A stretch of DNA of 64,000 nt from Vibrio fortis. GTDB lineage: Bacteria > Pseudomonadota > Gammaproteobacteria > Enterobacterales > Vibrionaceae. Under the pieces are notes generated by a model. That model made no database searches and was not told the DNA's origin. It was given only the letters and a program-made list of their open reading frames with translations. A program made the position numbers and the translations under genes. Position 1 is the stretch's first letter. Every line of letters begins with the position of its first letter. The stretch is from the NCBI RefSeq assembly GCF_024347475.1, contig NZ_AP025487.1:3198073-3262072 (forward strand), written 5' to 3'. Positions 54,507-63,690 of this stretch are shown here, piece after piece.

Positions 54507-56401
54507 TATGCTTCCTCACCTTTTTTCAGTAGGCCATGTTTCTTCAAGTAAACCAGTAGGATAGAGATTGCAGCTGGTGTGATGCCAGAGATTCGAGAGG
54601 CAATACCAATAGACTCTGGTTTCGCAGTCGACAGCTTAAGTACGACTTCGTTTGATAGGCCTTTCACTTGGCTGTAATCAAGATCAACAGGTAGCTTGGT
54701 GTTTTCGTGGCGTAGCGATTTTTCGATCTCATCTTGCTGACGCTGGATGTAACCCTCGTATTTCACTTGGATTTCTACCTGTTCTGCCGCTTGTTGATCG
54801 TCCAGTGCCGGAGCAAAACGATCCAGAGCAGTCAGCTGTGAATACGTAATCTCTGGACGACGCAGAAGATCCTCACCGCTCGCTTCACGCGACATTGGTG
54901 TTTTTAGGATCTGGTTAAGCGCATCAATGTCTTCAGATTTCGGGTTAATCCAAGTCTCTTTCAGACGCTGACGCTCTTTTTCCATGTTCTCGATTTTCTC
55001 GTTGAAGCGAGCCCAGCGTGCATCGTCAATTAGACCAAGTTCACGAGACTTCTCCGTCAAACGAATATCAGCGTTGTCCTCACGCAGTAACAGACGATAC
55101 TCAGCACGAGAGGTGAACATGCGGTACGGTTCTTTAGTACCCATGGTTGATAGGTCGTCAATCAATACGCCCATGTATGCCTGATCGCGACGTGGGCTCC
55201 AACCCTCTTTACCCTGAGTAAACAGACTCGCGTTCAAACCCGCCATCAAACCTTGTGCTGCCGCTTCTTCGTAACCGGTTGTACCGTTGATTTGACCCGC
55301 AAAGAACAAGCCCTTGATGAACTTAGTCTCGTAAGTCTGCTTCAAATCACGAGGATCAAAGAAATCGTACTCAATCGCGTAACCTGGACGAACGATATGC
55401 GCATTCTCGAAGCCTTTCATTGAACGAACAATCTGAACCTGTACATCGAATGGCAAGCTGGTAGAGATACCATTTGGGTATAGCTCGTGTGTGGTTAGGC
55501 CTTCTGGCTCAATGAATATCTGGTGGCTGTTCTTATCAGCAAAGCGCATCACCTTGTCTTCGATTGAAGGACAGTAACGAGGACCAATACCTTCAATCAC
55601 GCCAGCGTACATTGGGCTGCGATCAAGGTTATTACGAATGACTTCATGAGTAGATTCGTTAGTGTGCGTGATGTAACACGGGATTTGACGCGGCTGTTGC
55701 GCACGGTTACCCATGAATGAGAAAACCGGTGTTGGGTTATCACCGTGCTGAACCTCAAGTTCAGAAAAATCAACACTACGCGCATCGATACGTGGTGGAG
55801 TACCTGTTTTTAGGCGATCAACACGGAATGGAAGATCACGAAGACGCTGAGCCAATGCGATCGATGGTGGATCACCTGCGCGGCCACCCGAAGAGCTTTC
55901 CATACCAATGTGGATCTTACCGCCTAGGAAGGTTCCAACTGTCAATACCACAGCCTTCGCATGGAATTTCAGTCCCATTTGCGTCACAACACCCACGACT
56001 TGATCCTGCTCTACGATCAAATCATCAACCGATTGTTGGAACAGGGTTAAGTTTGGTGTGTTTTCTAAGGCGCTGCGAACGTACGCTTTGTACAGGGCAC
56101 GGTCAGCTTGAGCACGAGTGGCACGAACCGCTGGTCCCTTAGAAGCATTAAGAGTACGGAATTGAATACCTGCATGATCAATGGCTTGAGCCATCAATCC
56201 ACCCATTGCATCGACTTCTTTTACTAAGTGTCCCTTACCAATACCACCAATTGCTGGGTTACAAGACATTTGTCCCAAGGTATCGATATTGTGAGTAAGG
56301 AGTAACGTACTTTGACCAGTACGCGCAGATGCGAGTGCGGCTTCCGTTCCTGCATGGCCGCCACCGACTACGATGACGTCAAATTTTTCGTGATAAAGCA
56401 T
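54506..56401 (-). CDS. mnmG: tRNA uridine-34 5-carboxymethylaminomethyl synthesis enzyme MnmG (GidA)
   Basis: A 631-residue FAD protein works with MnmE to make cmnm5U34 in tRNAs. The N-terminal FAD site is [20 protein letters not shown] (about 8-27). Family signatures are [14 protein letters not shown] (about 47) and [16 protein letters not shown] (about 370). A C-terminal helical domain binds MnmE. It flanks oriC, with transcription running away from it, as in E. coli. Confidence 0.98.
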   Translation of the reverse strand: MLYHEKFDVIVVGGGHAGTEAALASARTGQSTLLLTHNIDTLGQMSCNPAIGGIGKGHLVKEVDAMGGLMAQAIDHAGIQFRTLNASKGPAVRATRAQADRALYKAYVRSALENTPNLTLFQQSVDDLIVEQDQVVGVVTQMGLKFHAKAVVLTVGTFLGGKIHIGMESSSGGRAGDPPSIALAQRLRDLPFRVDRLKTGTPPRIDARSVDFSELEVQHGDNPTPVFSFMGNRAQQPRQIPCYITHTNESTHEVIRNNLDRSPMYAGVIEGIGPRYCPSIEDKVMRFADKNSHQIFIEPEGLTTHELYPNGISTSLPFDVQVQIVRSMKGFENAHIVRPGYAIEYDFFDPRDLKQTYETKFIKGLFFAGQINGTTGYEEAAAQGLMAGLNASLFTQGKEGWSPRRDQAYMGVLIDDLSTMGTKEPYRMFTSRAEYRLLLREDNADIRLTEKSRELGLIDDARWARFNEKIENMEKERQRLKETWINPKSEDIDALNQILKTPMSREASGEDLLRRPEITYSQLTALDRFAPALDDQQAAEQVEIQVKYEGYIQRQQDEIEKSLRHENTKLPVDLDYSQVKGLSNEVVLKLSTAKPESIGIASRISGITPAAISILLVYLKKHGLLKKGEEA

Positions 56402-56578
56402 GAACCGACCTCAGGTATTCAAACGATTTCTAGACAGATAAAAAGGAGCGATATTCTACCTGTTTTCATAGCGTGAGAAAACGTTTTTGGAATTTTTCAG
56501 AAGCGCTATTTTTAATTAATATAGATAAGATCTTTAAAGAGATCTTTTATTGGATCTATTATTAGGATCGAGAGGTTC

Positions 56579-56587
56579 TGTGGATAA
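56579..56587 (-). promoter_or_regulatory. DnaA box R1
   Basis: TTATCCACA on minus, a perfect consensus box next to the AT-rich unwinding region. Confidence 0.93.
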
Positions 56588-56684
56588 CTCAAAAATGATC
56601 AACAAGATCATGGATCTTTTTTGGATCAAATGGTGTGATCTAATTTTGATCAGGATGAGGATTAGCTGGGATCAAAAAGGCTAC

Positions 56685-56693
56685 TTATACACA
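56685..56693 (+). promoter_or_regulatory. DnaA box R2
   Basis: TTATACACA, identical to the E. coli R2 box, in the matching position. Confidence 0.9.
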
Positions 56694-56719
56694 CCCATAA
56701 AAGTGATCTTAAGTTGTTA

Positions 56720-56728
56720 TTTGGATAA
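56720..56728 (-). promoter_or_regulatory. DnaA box R3
   Basis: TTATCCAAA on minus, the weak box also found in E. coli within the same TTTGGATAACTA context. Confidence 0.85.
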
Positions 56729-56758
56729 CTATAGGTTAATCACTGTATTTCTATGATC

Positions 56759-56767
56759 TTATCCACA
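56759..56767 (+). promoter_or_regulatory. DnaA box R4
   Basis: TTATCCACA, a perfect high-affinity box at the right side of oriC. Confidence 0.93.
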
Positions 56768-56815
56768 AAAGAAATGGCAATAAATGAGTAAATAATGCCA
56801 TTTCATTGAAAAAAG

Positions 56816-56824
56816 TTATTCACA
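56816..56824 (+). promoter_or_regulatory. Additional DnaA box between R4 and mioC
   Basis: TTATTCACA fits the TTATNCACA consensus. It lies about 50 bp outside R4, beside the mioC terminator. Confidence 0.75.
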
Positions 56825-56841
56825 GCTGGTGGATTTTGGCA

Positions 56842-56864
56842 CAAAAAAAGCGGCTTTCGCCGCT
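56842..56864 (-). terminator. Terminator between mioC and oriC
   Basis: On minus, AGCGGC-GAAA-GCCGCT is followed by T7. It sits 20 bp after the mioC stop, so mioC transcription should end before reaching oriC. Confidence 0.92.
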
Positions 56865-56883
56865 CTTTGTTGAGAATTAACGC

Positions 56884-57318
56884 TTAAAATTGGTCACTGT
56901 GATCGTGAAACCACTCCTCTGCAGCGTCTTCTGGTACCGGAGTTTCCAATACATCGATGGTAAAACAGTCAGAAATCGCTTGTGCACCGAGCTTTGTTAA
57001 TAACTCATGCGCAGTGTGGCCTGCCGCGCAGAAGGTGTCGTAACTTGAATCACCAATCGCAATTACAGCGAAGCGAACCTTATCGAGCTGAGGTGTTTGT
57101 TCGCCAAGTTGAGCTATGAATGGCTTAATATTGTCTGGGAATTCACCGGCACCATGAGTTGATGTCACGATCAACCAAGTATCTTGCTGCGGGATCGACT
57201 GATACTCAGGTTGGTTGTGAAGTGTGATCGCTTGACCTTGTTCTTCGAGTAGATCATTTAAGTGATCGCCAACGTATTCGGCCCCACCGAGTGTACTGCC
57301 CGTAATAATGTGGATCAT
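56884..57318 (-). CDS. mioC: Flavodoxin-like protein MioC
   Basis: A 144-residue FMN-binding flavodoxin. The phosphate loop is [16 protein letters not shown] (about 4-19), with [11 protein letters not shown] (about 55-65) and [13 protein letters not shown] (about 90-102) as isoalloxazine loops. In E. coli it supports biotin synthase. The ATG at 57318 with AAGGAAA upstream is chosen over an in-frame codon 12 residues earlier. It is transcribed towards oriC. Confidence 0.95.
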   Translation of the reverse strand: MIHIITGSTLGGAEYVGDHLNDLLEEQGQAITLHNQPEYQSIPQQDTWLIVTSTHGAGEFPDNIKPFIAQLGEQTPQLDKVRFAVIAIGDSSYDTFCAAGHTAHELLTKLGAQAISDCFTIDVLETPVPEDAAEEWFHDHSDQF

Positions 57319-57332
57319 GGATATTTCCTTGT

Positions 57333-57358
57333 AAAAAGGGCGAGCTATGCTCACCCTT
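57333..57358 (-). terminator. Terminator between mnmE and mioC
   Basis: On minus, AAGGGTGAGC-ATA-GCTCGCCCTT (one wobble) is followed by TTTTAC. It overlaps the space between the mnmE stop and the mioC ribosome site. Confidence 0.8.
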
Positions 57359-57362
57359 GTTT

Positions 57363-58724
57363 TTATTTACCAATACAGAAAGAAGAGAAGATGCGACCGA
57401 GTAGGTCATCTGAACTGAATTCACCGGTAATCTCGTTAAGATGCTGCTGAGTAATGCGCAGCTCTTCTGCCAAGATTTCACCCGCCATATAACCTTCAAG
57501 TTGTTGCTGGCCAATATCCAAGTGCTCTGACGCTCGTTCAAGTGCATCAAGGTGACGTCGGCGTGCCATAAAGCCGCCCTCATGGCCACCAGCAAAGCCC
57601 ATACACTCTTTTAGATGGTTGCGAAGGGAGTCAATGCCTTGGCCTGTTTTCGCCGATAGACGGATAAGAGTAGGGTCGTTCACATGACAGATCCCCAGCT
57701 CTTCGCCAGTTTGGTCTGCTTTATTTCGGATTACCGTCATACCGATTTTTGCGGGTAGGCGATCAACAAAATCAGGCCAGATGTCTTTCGGGTCGGTTGC
57801 GTCGGTCGTTGTACCATCCACCATAAATAGCACACGGTCAGCCTGTTCAATCTCTTCCCAAGCGCGCTCAATACCGATTTTTTCGACTTCGTCAGAGGCA
57901 TCACGCAGACCTGCGGTATCGATGATGTGCAGTGGCATGCCATCAATGTGGATATGTTCACGCAGTACGTCACGTGTGGTACCAGCAATGTCAGTCACGA
58001 TAGCGGATTCTTTACCAGATAGTGCGTTGAGTAGGCTAGATTTGCCGGCATTAGGACGACCTGCAATCACCACCTTCATACCTTCTCGCATGATCGCGCC
58101 TTGGTTAGCTTCTTGGCGAACCGCTTCCAAATTGTCGATGATTGCCTGTAAGTCAGCACTTACTTTGCCGTCGGCTAGGAAGTCGATCTCTTCTTCTGGA
58201 AAGTCAATTGCAGCCTCAACGTAGATACGTAAGTGGATCAGTGACTCCACCAGCGTATTGATGCGCTTTGAGAATTCACCCTGCAATGATTGTAGCGCCG
58301 ACTTCGCGGCTTCTTCTGAACTCGCATCAATGAGGTCAGCAATCGCTTCTGCTTGGGTTAAGTCCATCTTGTCGTTCAAAAATGCACGCTCTGAGAACTC
58401 GCCTGGACGTGCAGCACGTACGCCCGAGATGGTAAGGATACGCTTGATCAACATGTCCATAACCACAGGACCACCGTGACCTTGAAGCTCAAGAACATCT
58501 TCGCCAGTGAAGGAGTGTGGGTTAGGGAAGTAAAGGGCAATACCTTGGTCCAACTCAATACCATCATGAGATTTGAATGGCAGGTATTCAGCGTAACGAG
58601 GTTTCAAAACCTTACCTGTAACCTCTAGAGCAACCTGTGCTGCCTGTGGGCCTGAAACGCGGATAATACCGACACCACCACGCCCGGGCGCGGTCGCTTG
58701 AGCAACAATCGTATCTGTAGTCAT
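57363..58724 (-). CDS. mnmE: tRNA modification GTPase MnmE
   Basis: A 453-residue partner of MnmG. The N-terminal THF-binding domain starts [23 protein letters not shown]. The G domain (about 216-375) has G1 [13 protein letters not shown]3 DTAGLRD and G4 RNKAD. The C terminus is FCIGK with the catalytic Cys. I start at ATG 58724; the longer frame with 17 extra residues is not conserved. It lies upstream of mioC on the same strand. Confidence 0.97.
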   Translation of the reverse strand: MTTDTIVAQATAPGRGGVGIIRVSGPQAAQVALEVTGKVLKPRYAEYLPFKSHDGIELDQGIALYFPNPHSFTGEDVLELQGHGGPVVMDMLIKRILTISGVRAARPGEFSERAFLNDKMDLTQAEAIADLIDASSEEAAKSALQSLQGEFSKRINTLVESLIHLRIYVEAAIDFPEEEIDFLADGKVSADLQAIIDNLEAVRQEANQGAIMREGMKVVIAGRPNAGKSSLLNALSGKESAIVTDIAGTTRDVLREHIHIDGMPLHIIDTAGLRDASDEVEKIGIERAWEEIEQADRVLFMVDGTTTDATDPKDIWPDFVDRLPAKIGMTVIRNKADQTGEELGICHVNDPTLIRLSAKTGQGIDSLRNHLKECMGFAGGHEGGFMARRRHLDALERASEHLDIGQQQLEGYMAGEILAEELRITQQHLNEITGEFSSDDLLGRIFSSFCIGK

Positions 58725-58802
58725 AGTTGTGCCTGCTAGCAAGTAAACGTCAAAAGGACGCTCACGATTAATCAATTAGCTGAATTGTAATCAGCCCAAA
58801 AC

Positions 58803-58828
58803 AAAAAGGCGACCTTTTGGCCGCCTTT
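58803..58828 (-). terminator. Terminator of yidC
   Basis: On minus, AAGGCGGCC-AAAA-GGTCGCCTT with one wobble is followed by T5, about 35 bp after the yidC stop and ahead of mnmE. Confidence 0.9.
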
Positions 58829-58862
58829 CTTTTAACTCTTAGTCTTACCGACTGCGTAATGC

Positions 58863-60482
58863 TTACTTAGAGTGTAAGCCTTTCTTCTCCAGCTGCTTGT
58901 AGATAAGCGTTTGCTGAATCAGAGTTACGATGTTCGATACTAGCCAGTAAAGAACCAGACCTGATGGGAAGAACAGGAAGAAGAATGTGAACATAACCGG
59001 CATGAAGGTCATGATCTTCTGCTGCATTGGATCCGTTACAGTTGTTGGGCTCATCTTCTGAATTAGGAACATTGAAGCACCCATTAGAAGTGGCAAGATG
59101 TAGTAAGGGTCTTGTGCTGAAAGGTCAGTAATCCAACCGAAGAACGGTGAGTGACGCAGTTCAACAGACTCCATTAGTGCCCAGTATAGAGAAATGAAGA
59201 TAGGCATCTGTAGAAGGATAGGTAGACAGCCGCCTAGCGGGTTTACTTTCTCTTTCTTGTACAGTTCCATCATCTCTTGGCTCATGCGTTGACGGTCGTC
59301 GCCAATACGCTCACGCATTGCAGTCAGCTTAGGCTGAAGCATACGCATTTTCGCCATAGACGTGTACTGAGCTTTCGTTAGTGGGTACATAGCACCACGA
59401 ACGATGAAGGTTAGGATGATGATCGCTACACCCCAGTTCGATACAAAGCCTTGGATGAACGAAAGCAGAGTATGAAGTGGTTTCGCGATGAACCATAGCC
59501 AGCCGTAGTCGACTACTAGGTCTAGGTTAGGTGCAACTTCAGCCATTTGGTCTTGAAGTTTTGGACCAACCCACAGTGTTGCTGTGAAGTTTGCTTGGTC
59601 GCCATTTGCAATCGTCTTGTTCGGCATGCGAACACCGATGTCGCCAAGGTTGCCAATCACACGAGTGTATAGGTTGCTGCCTGCTTCGTCGCGTGGGATC
59701 CAAGCACTTGCAAAGTAGTGTTGAATCATCGCTGCCCAACCTTGACCGTTTGCTAGGTTAAGTGACAGGTTGCGATCTTGCATGTCGTCGAAGCTGTATT
59801 TTTTGTAACGCGTATCTTCCGTAGAGTAAGCACCACCACGGTAAGTCGGCATTGTTAGGCTACCACCGTCATCCATTACGTTTTGACGTAGGTGAGCGTA
59901 CATACCAAATGTTGCGTTGTTGCCTGAGTTGTTCACGACATCGTATTCAACATCAATCGCGTAGCTGCCGCGCTTAAGGATGAATGTTTTCGTGTAATCA
60001 AGGCCATTCGCTTGGTAAGTCATTGGAATGCGCAGTTCATCTTGACCGTCCGCCAGTGTGAAGCTGTCAGCTGAAACTGTGTAGCTTGGGCGGTTAGTGC
60101 TGCTTAGGTCGATACCTTGTGGGCCAACAAGACCACTTTGAGCGATGAACTGGTGACCAGGTTCGTTCTTAAGTAGAACAAAGCTGTCATCTGAATCGTA
60201 TTCAGCAGAGTAGTCATTAAGACTTGCTGATACCACGTCGCCACCAACCGTATCAATTGACAGAGTCAGTACATCAGTGGTTACTGTGATAGCTTTTGCT
60301 GAAGCAACTTGACCCGGAGCTGGATCTAGGTCGTCTGCATAAGATGGCGCTGGTAGAGTGCTGCCAGATTGTGCCTGCTCAACCGCTTGTGGTGCTGGAT
60401 TCTTCGCTACGTTCCACTGTTGGAAAAGTAAGAAAGATACCAAAGCCAGTGCGATTAACAGGATATTACGTTGAGAATCCAT
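58863..60482 (-). CDS. yidC: Membrane protein insertase YidC
   Basis: A 539-residue inner-membrane insertase. It has an N-terminal helix ([18 protein letters not shown]), a large periplasmic beta domain (about 60-335) and five C-terminal membrane helices. The conserved hydrophilic-groove Arg sits in [19 protein letters not shown] (about 366). It ends with a basic tail. It lies after yidD, 2 bp from its stop. Confidence 0.98.
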   Translation of the reverse strand: MDSQRNILLIALALVSFLLFQQWNVAKNPAPQAVEQAQSGSTLPAPSYADDLDPAPGQVASAKAITVTTDVLTLSIDTVGGDVVSASLNDYSAEYDSDDSFVLLKNEPGHQFIAQSGLVGPQGIDLSSTNRPSYTVSADSFTLADGQDELRIPMTYQANGLDYTKTFILKRGSYAIDVEYDVVNNSGNNATFGMYAHLRQNVMDDGGSLTMPTYRGGAYSTEDTRYKKYSFDDMQDRNLSLNLANGQGWAAMIQHYFASAWIPRDEAGSNLYTRVIGNLGDIGVRMPNKTIANGDQANFTATLWVGPKLQDQMAEVAPNLDLVVDYGWLWFIAKPLHTLLSFIQGFVSNWGVAIIILTFIVRGAMYPLTKAQYTSMAKMRMLQPKLTAMRERIGDDRQRMSQEMMELYKKEKVNPLGGCLPILLQMPIFISLYWALMESVELRHSPFFGWITDLSAQDPYYILPLLMGASMFLIQKMSPTTVTDPMQQKIMTFMPVMFTFFFLFFPSGLVLYWLVSNIVTLIQQTLIYKQLEKKGLHSK

Positions 60483-60484
60483 CG

Positions 60485-60742
60485 TTATTTATCTCTGTCT
60501 TGTTTTTGGACTGGTGGAACGGGGTCAAAGCCCCCTTCGTTCAAAGGATGGCATTTTAATAGACGTTTGCCTGATAACCAACACCCTTTTACAAAACCGT
60601 GAGCTTTCAACGCTTCTATCGCATATAAAGAGCAGGTTGGAGTAAATCGGCAGCGAGGGCCAATGAGTGGACTAATGAACCATCTATAAAAATAGATAGG
60701 TATTAGCGCTATCCACGCGAAGGGCGAGACAGGCGAAGCCAT
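60485..60742 (-). CDS. yidD: Membrane protein insertion efficiency factor YidD
   Basis: An 85-residue small protein has an N-terminal amphipathic or membrane segment and the conserved [19 protein letters not shown] and [13 protein letters not shown] motifs. It starts inside rnpA, overlapping it by 34 bp in another frame, as is common for this gene pair, and it precedes yidC. Confidence 0.95.
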   Translation of the reverse strand: MASPVSPFAWIALIPIYFYRWFISPLIGPRCRFTPTCSLYAIEALKAHGFVKGCWLSGKRLLKCHPLNEGGFDPVPPVQKQDRDK

Positions 60743-61065
60743 AATTTGTCTAATAATTTGAACATTTCTTCATTGCTCAAATCTTGCGCGCTCTTTTTAG
60801 CAATAACAACAAAATCTTTGTTAGGAAGTTTATGTTGATTGTTACGAAAGCTTTCACGGCATAGACGCTTAAATTTATTGCGACCAACGGCGGTTTTAAT
60901 CTGCTTTTTCGGAACGGCTAATCCAAGACGAGGATTTGAAAGAGAGTTTTTACGAGCAATGATGGTGAAATGAGGGGAGCCAGCTCGATGAGCTTGCTTG
61001 AAGACATTTTGATAATGTTCGGGAGTTAACAAGCGTAACTCCCGACCGAAGGCTAGCTTTTTCAA
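60709..61065 (-). CDS. rnpA: Ribonuclease P protein component
   Basis: A basic 118-residue protein cofactor of RNase P. The RNA-binding signature [14 protein letters not shown] lies at about 62-75, with [18 protein letters not shown] before it. Two in-frame TTG codons could start it (61074 or 61065). I prefer 61065 because the resulting N-terminus matches the length of other Vibrio RnpA proteins. No clear ribosome site is seen, and translation is probably coupled to rpmH. Confidence 0.94.
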   Translation of the reverse strand: MKKLAFGRELRLLTPEHYQNVFKQAHRAGSPHFTIIARKNSLSNPRLGLAVPKKQIKTAVGRNKFKRLCRESFRNNQHKLPNKDFVVIAKKSAQDLSNEEMFKLLDKLWLRLSRPSRG

Positions 61066-61077
61066 AATAATCAAAGA

Positions 61078-61212
61078 TTACTTAGAAAGACGCTTACGGC
61101 CTTTTGCACGACGTGCATTGATTGTTGCGCGACCGTTCTTAGTAGCCATGCGAGCACGGAAACCGTGAGTACGCTTACGCTTTAGAACTGTAGGTTGAAA
61201 AGTGCGTTTCAT
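61078..61212 (-). CDS. rpmH: 50S ribosomal protein L34
   Basis: A 44-residue, highly basic protein starts [18 protein letters not shown] and ends GRKRLSK. It is identical in pattern to L34 of other gammaproteobacteria. It starts at ATG 61212 with AAGG upstream, and it is first gene of rpmH-rnpA-yidD-yidC. It is too short for many length cut-offs. Confidence 0.97.
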   Translation of the reverse strand: MKRTFQPTVLKRKRTHGFRARMATKNGRATINARRAKGRKRLSK

Positions 61213-61324
61213 TGTAATTACCTTACTGATCAGTAGTTTTAGGTTTTTGTTAAACCCGGCGTGGGCATTGTTTCCCTCTTTATATAAAGAAAGGAGAACC
61301 GACGCCTCTCAACAAAGAGGCGGA

Positions 61325-61353
61325 ATTGTAATCACTGTCACAAAAAGTGTCAA
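61325..61353 (-). promoter_or_regulatory. rpmH promoter (proximal)
   Basis: On minus, a perfect TTGACA (61348-61353), a 17-bp spacer and TACAAT (61325-61330) lie about 110 bp upstream of the ATG. The transcript then carries a GC-rich leader with the AGAGGCG repeat. Confidence 0.85.
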
Positions 61354-61384
61354 TGATTGGGTTAACTAAAATTCCGGTCGGGGG

Positions 61385-61412
61385 ATTATACGTAGAATCT
61401 CCAAAATCTCAA
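61385..61412 (-). promoter_or_regulatory. rpmH promoter (distal candidate)
   Basis: On minus, TTGAGA (61407-61412), a 16-bp spacer and TATAAT (61385-61390) are followed by CCCCCGACC. The GC-rich discriminator suggests stringent control. E. coli rpmH also has tandem promoters. Confidence 0.6.
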
Positions 61413-61418
61413 GGATCC

Positions 61419-62156
61419 TTACTCGATCCCAACCTTATTTAAGAATTTTTTTAATTTAGGATCTTGTGGATTACCAAAAATATCCTGTGGAGATCCTTGC
61501 TCGACAATATGGCCATCTGCCATGAAGATCACGCGATCCGCGACCTCTCTTGCGAACTGCATTTCATGGGTAACCACCAGCATGGTTTGATGCTGATTTG
61601 CCAATTTTTTCATTAGGTTAAGCACTTCTCCCACCCATTCAGGATCGAGCGCTGAAGTGGGCTCATCGAACAAAAGTAGCTCAGGTTGAAGGGCCATAGC
61701 GCGGCCAATACCAACACGTTGCTGCTGGCCGCCTGATAGCGCTGCTGGGTAGCTATCAGCCTTATCGCCAAGGCCAATATCATCCAGTATTTGTTGCGCC
61801 TTTTCATAGGCTTGCTGCTTCTTCCAACCACGTACCGTGATCAAACCTTCGGCGATGTTTTGCTTGGCGGTTTGGTGAGCAAAGAGTGCGTAATTTTGAA
61901 ATACAAAACCAGTCTTACGGCGCAGTGCGAGTACCTCAGCTTTAGTGTGGTTCTGTACATCTACCTTGATGTCATCAATCGCAATCGAGCCTTGATCGGC
62001 ATGCTCTAGAAAGTTCACACAGCGTAGTAGGGTAGACTTACCAGTACCGCTTGAACCTATGATAACGATAATCTCACCTTGTTGGATTTCTAGGTCGATC
62101 CCTTTAAGAACTTCGGTGTCACCGAACTGCTTGTGGATATTTTCTAATTTGATCAT
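61419..62156 (-). CDS. Polar amino-acid ABC transporter, ATP-binding protein
   Basis: A 245-residue ABC ATPase. Walker A is GSSGTGKSTLLRC (about 34-46), the Q-loop is FVFQNYALFAHQ, the signature is LSGGQQQR (about 138-145), Walker B is LLLFDEPTSALD (about 157-168) and the switch His is in VVTHEMQFA. It belongs to the GlnQ/TcyN group of polar amino-acid importers. It overlaps the permease gene by 4 bp. Confidence 0.95.
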   Translation of the reverse strand: MIKLENIHKQFGDTEVLKGIDLEIQQGEIIVIIGSSGTGKSTLLRCVNFLEHADQGSIAIDDIKVDVQNHTKAEVLALRRKTGFVFQNYALFAHQTAKQNIAEGLITVRGWKKQQAYEKAQQILDDIGLGDKADSYPAALSGGQQQRVGIGRAMALQPELLLFDEPTSALDPEWVGEVLNLMKKLANQHQTMLVVTHEMQFAREVADRVIFMADGHIVEQGSPQDIFGNPQDPKLKKFLNKVGIE

Positions 62157-62824
62157 CGTACGTACGCCTTATTCAGTTTCACTTCGGCCCAAATTTGAAT
62201 GCGAGTTAGAATCACCACCACACCCCAGTAGATAAGTGCGACGGCAAGGAAAGCCTCAAAGAAGCGGAAGCTTGAAGAGGCCTCCATTTGCGCTTTAGCC
62301 ATAATCTCAGCCACACCAAGTGTGAAGGCGAGAGACGTCGACTTAATCATATCAATGAAGTAGTTCATCAATGATGGTAGAGCCACTCGTGTTGCTTGTG
62401 GAAGAATCACACGACGCATTGCCTGACTGGTCGTCATACCTACCGAGAGGCTCGCTTCCATCTGGCTGCGATCAATACCAATAATCGCGGCACGAATACT
62501 TTCCGCCATGTAGGCTGCAAAGTGAAGGGTTAGGCCAATCACGGCAGCGCTGAATGCATCTAGCCCTACCATCCATGGGAATACCTGGGGTAAGCCGTAA
62601 TAAAGGAGGAACAGCTGAACCAGCAGCGGTGTGCCACGGAAGAAACTAATATAAAGCTGGCTGAGTTGGTCGAGTACTGGGATTTTGAATACACGAATGT
62701 TTGCCAGTATTACAGACAGGATCAAGGCAAAAAATAGACCCCAGATAGCCATCTCCATGGTCGTGCCCAGATACTTCAGTAGTATCGGTAGCAGCTCCAG
62801 CATGTAATTAAAGTCGAATCCCAT
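62153..62824 (-). CDS. Polar amino-acid ABC transporter, permease
   Basis: A 223-residue inner-membrane permease of the HisM/TcyL type has about five helices. SFFRGTPLLVQLFLLYYGLP is the family N-terminal signature. The EAA coupling loop reads MEASLSVGMTTSQAMRRVILPQA (about 132-154). It probably forms a homodimer, since only one permease is present. Confidence 0.95.
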   Translation of the reverse strand: MGFDFNYMLELLPILLKYLGTTMEMAIWGLFFALILSVILANIRVFKIPVLDQLSQLYISFFRGTPLLVQLFLLYYGLPQVFPWMVGLDAFSAAVIGLTLHFAAYMAESIRAAIIGIDRSQMEASLSVGMTTSQAMRRVILPQATRVALPSLMNYFIDMIKSTSLAFTLGVAEIMAKAQMEASSSFRFFEAFLAVALIYWGVVVILTRIQIWAEVKLNKAYVR

Positions 62825-62888
62825 AATCTATCTCGTTTGTTTATGTCAGGCGTTGGGTAATGTGTCGTAGTTATTGAATGGTAAAAAA

Positions 62889-62920
62889 GAAAAACCCACT
62901 GCAGAAAAAAGCAGTGGGTT
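62889..62920 (-). terminator. Intra-operon terminator between binding protein and permease
   Basis: On minus, AACCCACTGC/GCAGTGGGTT forms a 10-bp perfect stem with a TTTTTTCT loop followed by TTTTTC. It lies about 24 bp after the binding-protein stop and should make the upstream gene much more highly expressed than the permease. Confidence 0.88.
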
Positions 62921-62943
62921 ATGGTGTCTAGAGTGAGTGATTA

Positions 62944-63690
62944 CTATTTAGTAATGTCAGCACCGAACCATTTCTCAGAGATTTTCTCTAGCGTACCGTC
63001 TGCACGCATTGCTGCAAGTGCTGCGTTTACTTCAGCTTGAAGTTTTTTACCATTGTCGTTGTCAACGAACGGCCATGCGTTTTCGATGGTTTCGAAAGGT
63101 TGACCAGCCAGTTGTAATGGTAGACCTGTTTTCTTGATCAGCTCTAGTGCTGATAGGCGATCCATAACAAACGCGTCAGCGCGACCCAGTGCAACATCGT
63201 GCTCAATACCAGTGTCGTAAGTCTTTACGTTGATCTTGCCGTCTTTGTCGTAGTTACGTAGCAATTGTTCAAAGTTTGAGCCTAGGTTAACTGCAACCGT
63301 TTTGCCTTCTAGGTCTTCAATACCTTTAATGCTGTCGTTACCTTTGCGTACAGTAATTTGTGCGCCATCAACCACGTACGGGTCAGCAAATAGGTATTTT
63401 GCCTTACGTGCGTCTGTCATTGTGATTTGGTTTGAGATCGTATCAATACGACCTGTTTCAAGAAGACCGAATAGACCAGAGAAGTTCGCTGTAACGTACT
63501 CCACTTTGTAGTCATTGCGTTTACCAATTTCATCCCACAGGTCCACTTCAAAGCCTTGTAGCTTATCTTGCTTCACAAACGTGAACGGGAAATAACGGCC
63601 AGACATGCCTACTTTAACTTCAGTAGCAGCTTGAACAGTAGCAGCAGATAGTGCGATAGCCGCAATTGCAGCTTTAACCCAGTTTTTCAT
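62944..63690 (-). CDS. Polar amino-acid ABC transporter, periplasmic binding protein
   Basis: A 248-residue solute-binding protein of family 3. It has a signal peptide (MKNWVKAAIAAIALSAATVQA), YFPFTFVKQDKLQGFEVDLWDEI (ligand-site aromatic and signature) and TDARKAKYLFADPYV. The end, MRADGTLEKISEKWFGADIT, resembles the cystine-binding TcyJ (FliY), so cystine or another polar amino acid is the likely ligand. I start at ATG 63690, which has AAGGAG 8 bp upstream; a longer frame lacks a signal-peptide start. Confidence 0.93.
   Translation of the reverse strand: MKNWVKAAIAAIALSAATVQAATEVKVGMSGRYFPFTFVKQDKLQGFEVDLWDEIGKRNDYKVEYVTANFSGLFGLLETGRIDTISNQITMTDARKAKYLFADPYVVDGAQITVRKGNDSIKGIEDLEGKTVAVNLGSNFEQLLRNYDKDGKINVKTYDTGIEHDVALGRADAFVMDRLSALELIKKTGLPLQLAGQPFETIENAWPFVDNDNGKKLQAEVNAALAAMRADGTLEKISEKWFGADITK

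Larger units (their letters stand above)
56402..56841. other. oriC: Chromosome replication origin oriC
   Basis: Between mnmG and mioC is a region with thirteen GATC (Dam) sites from 56529 to 56758. Three AT-rich 13-mer-like repeats begin GATCT at 56529, 56541 and 56553. DnaA boxes lie at the E. coli positions: R1 56579-56587 (minus, TTATCCACA), R2 56685-56693 (TTATACACA), R3 56720-56728 (minus, TTATCCAAA) and R4 56759-56767 (TTATCCACA). An extra TTATTCACA is at 56816-56824. Order and orientation follow E. coli oriC. Melting should start at 56520-56566; SeqA would bind the hemimethylated GATC cluster. Confidence 0.97.

Noticed and set aside
55717..56142. 141-codon plus-strand frame inside mnmG
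   Set aside because: It is antisense to a fully conserved gene and has no start context or recognisable protein pattern.
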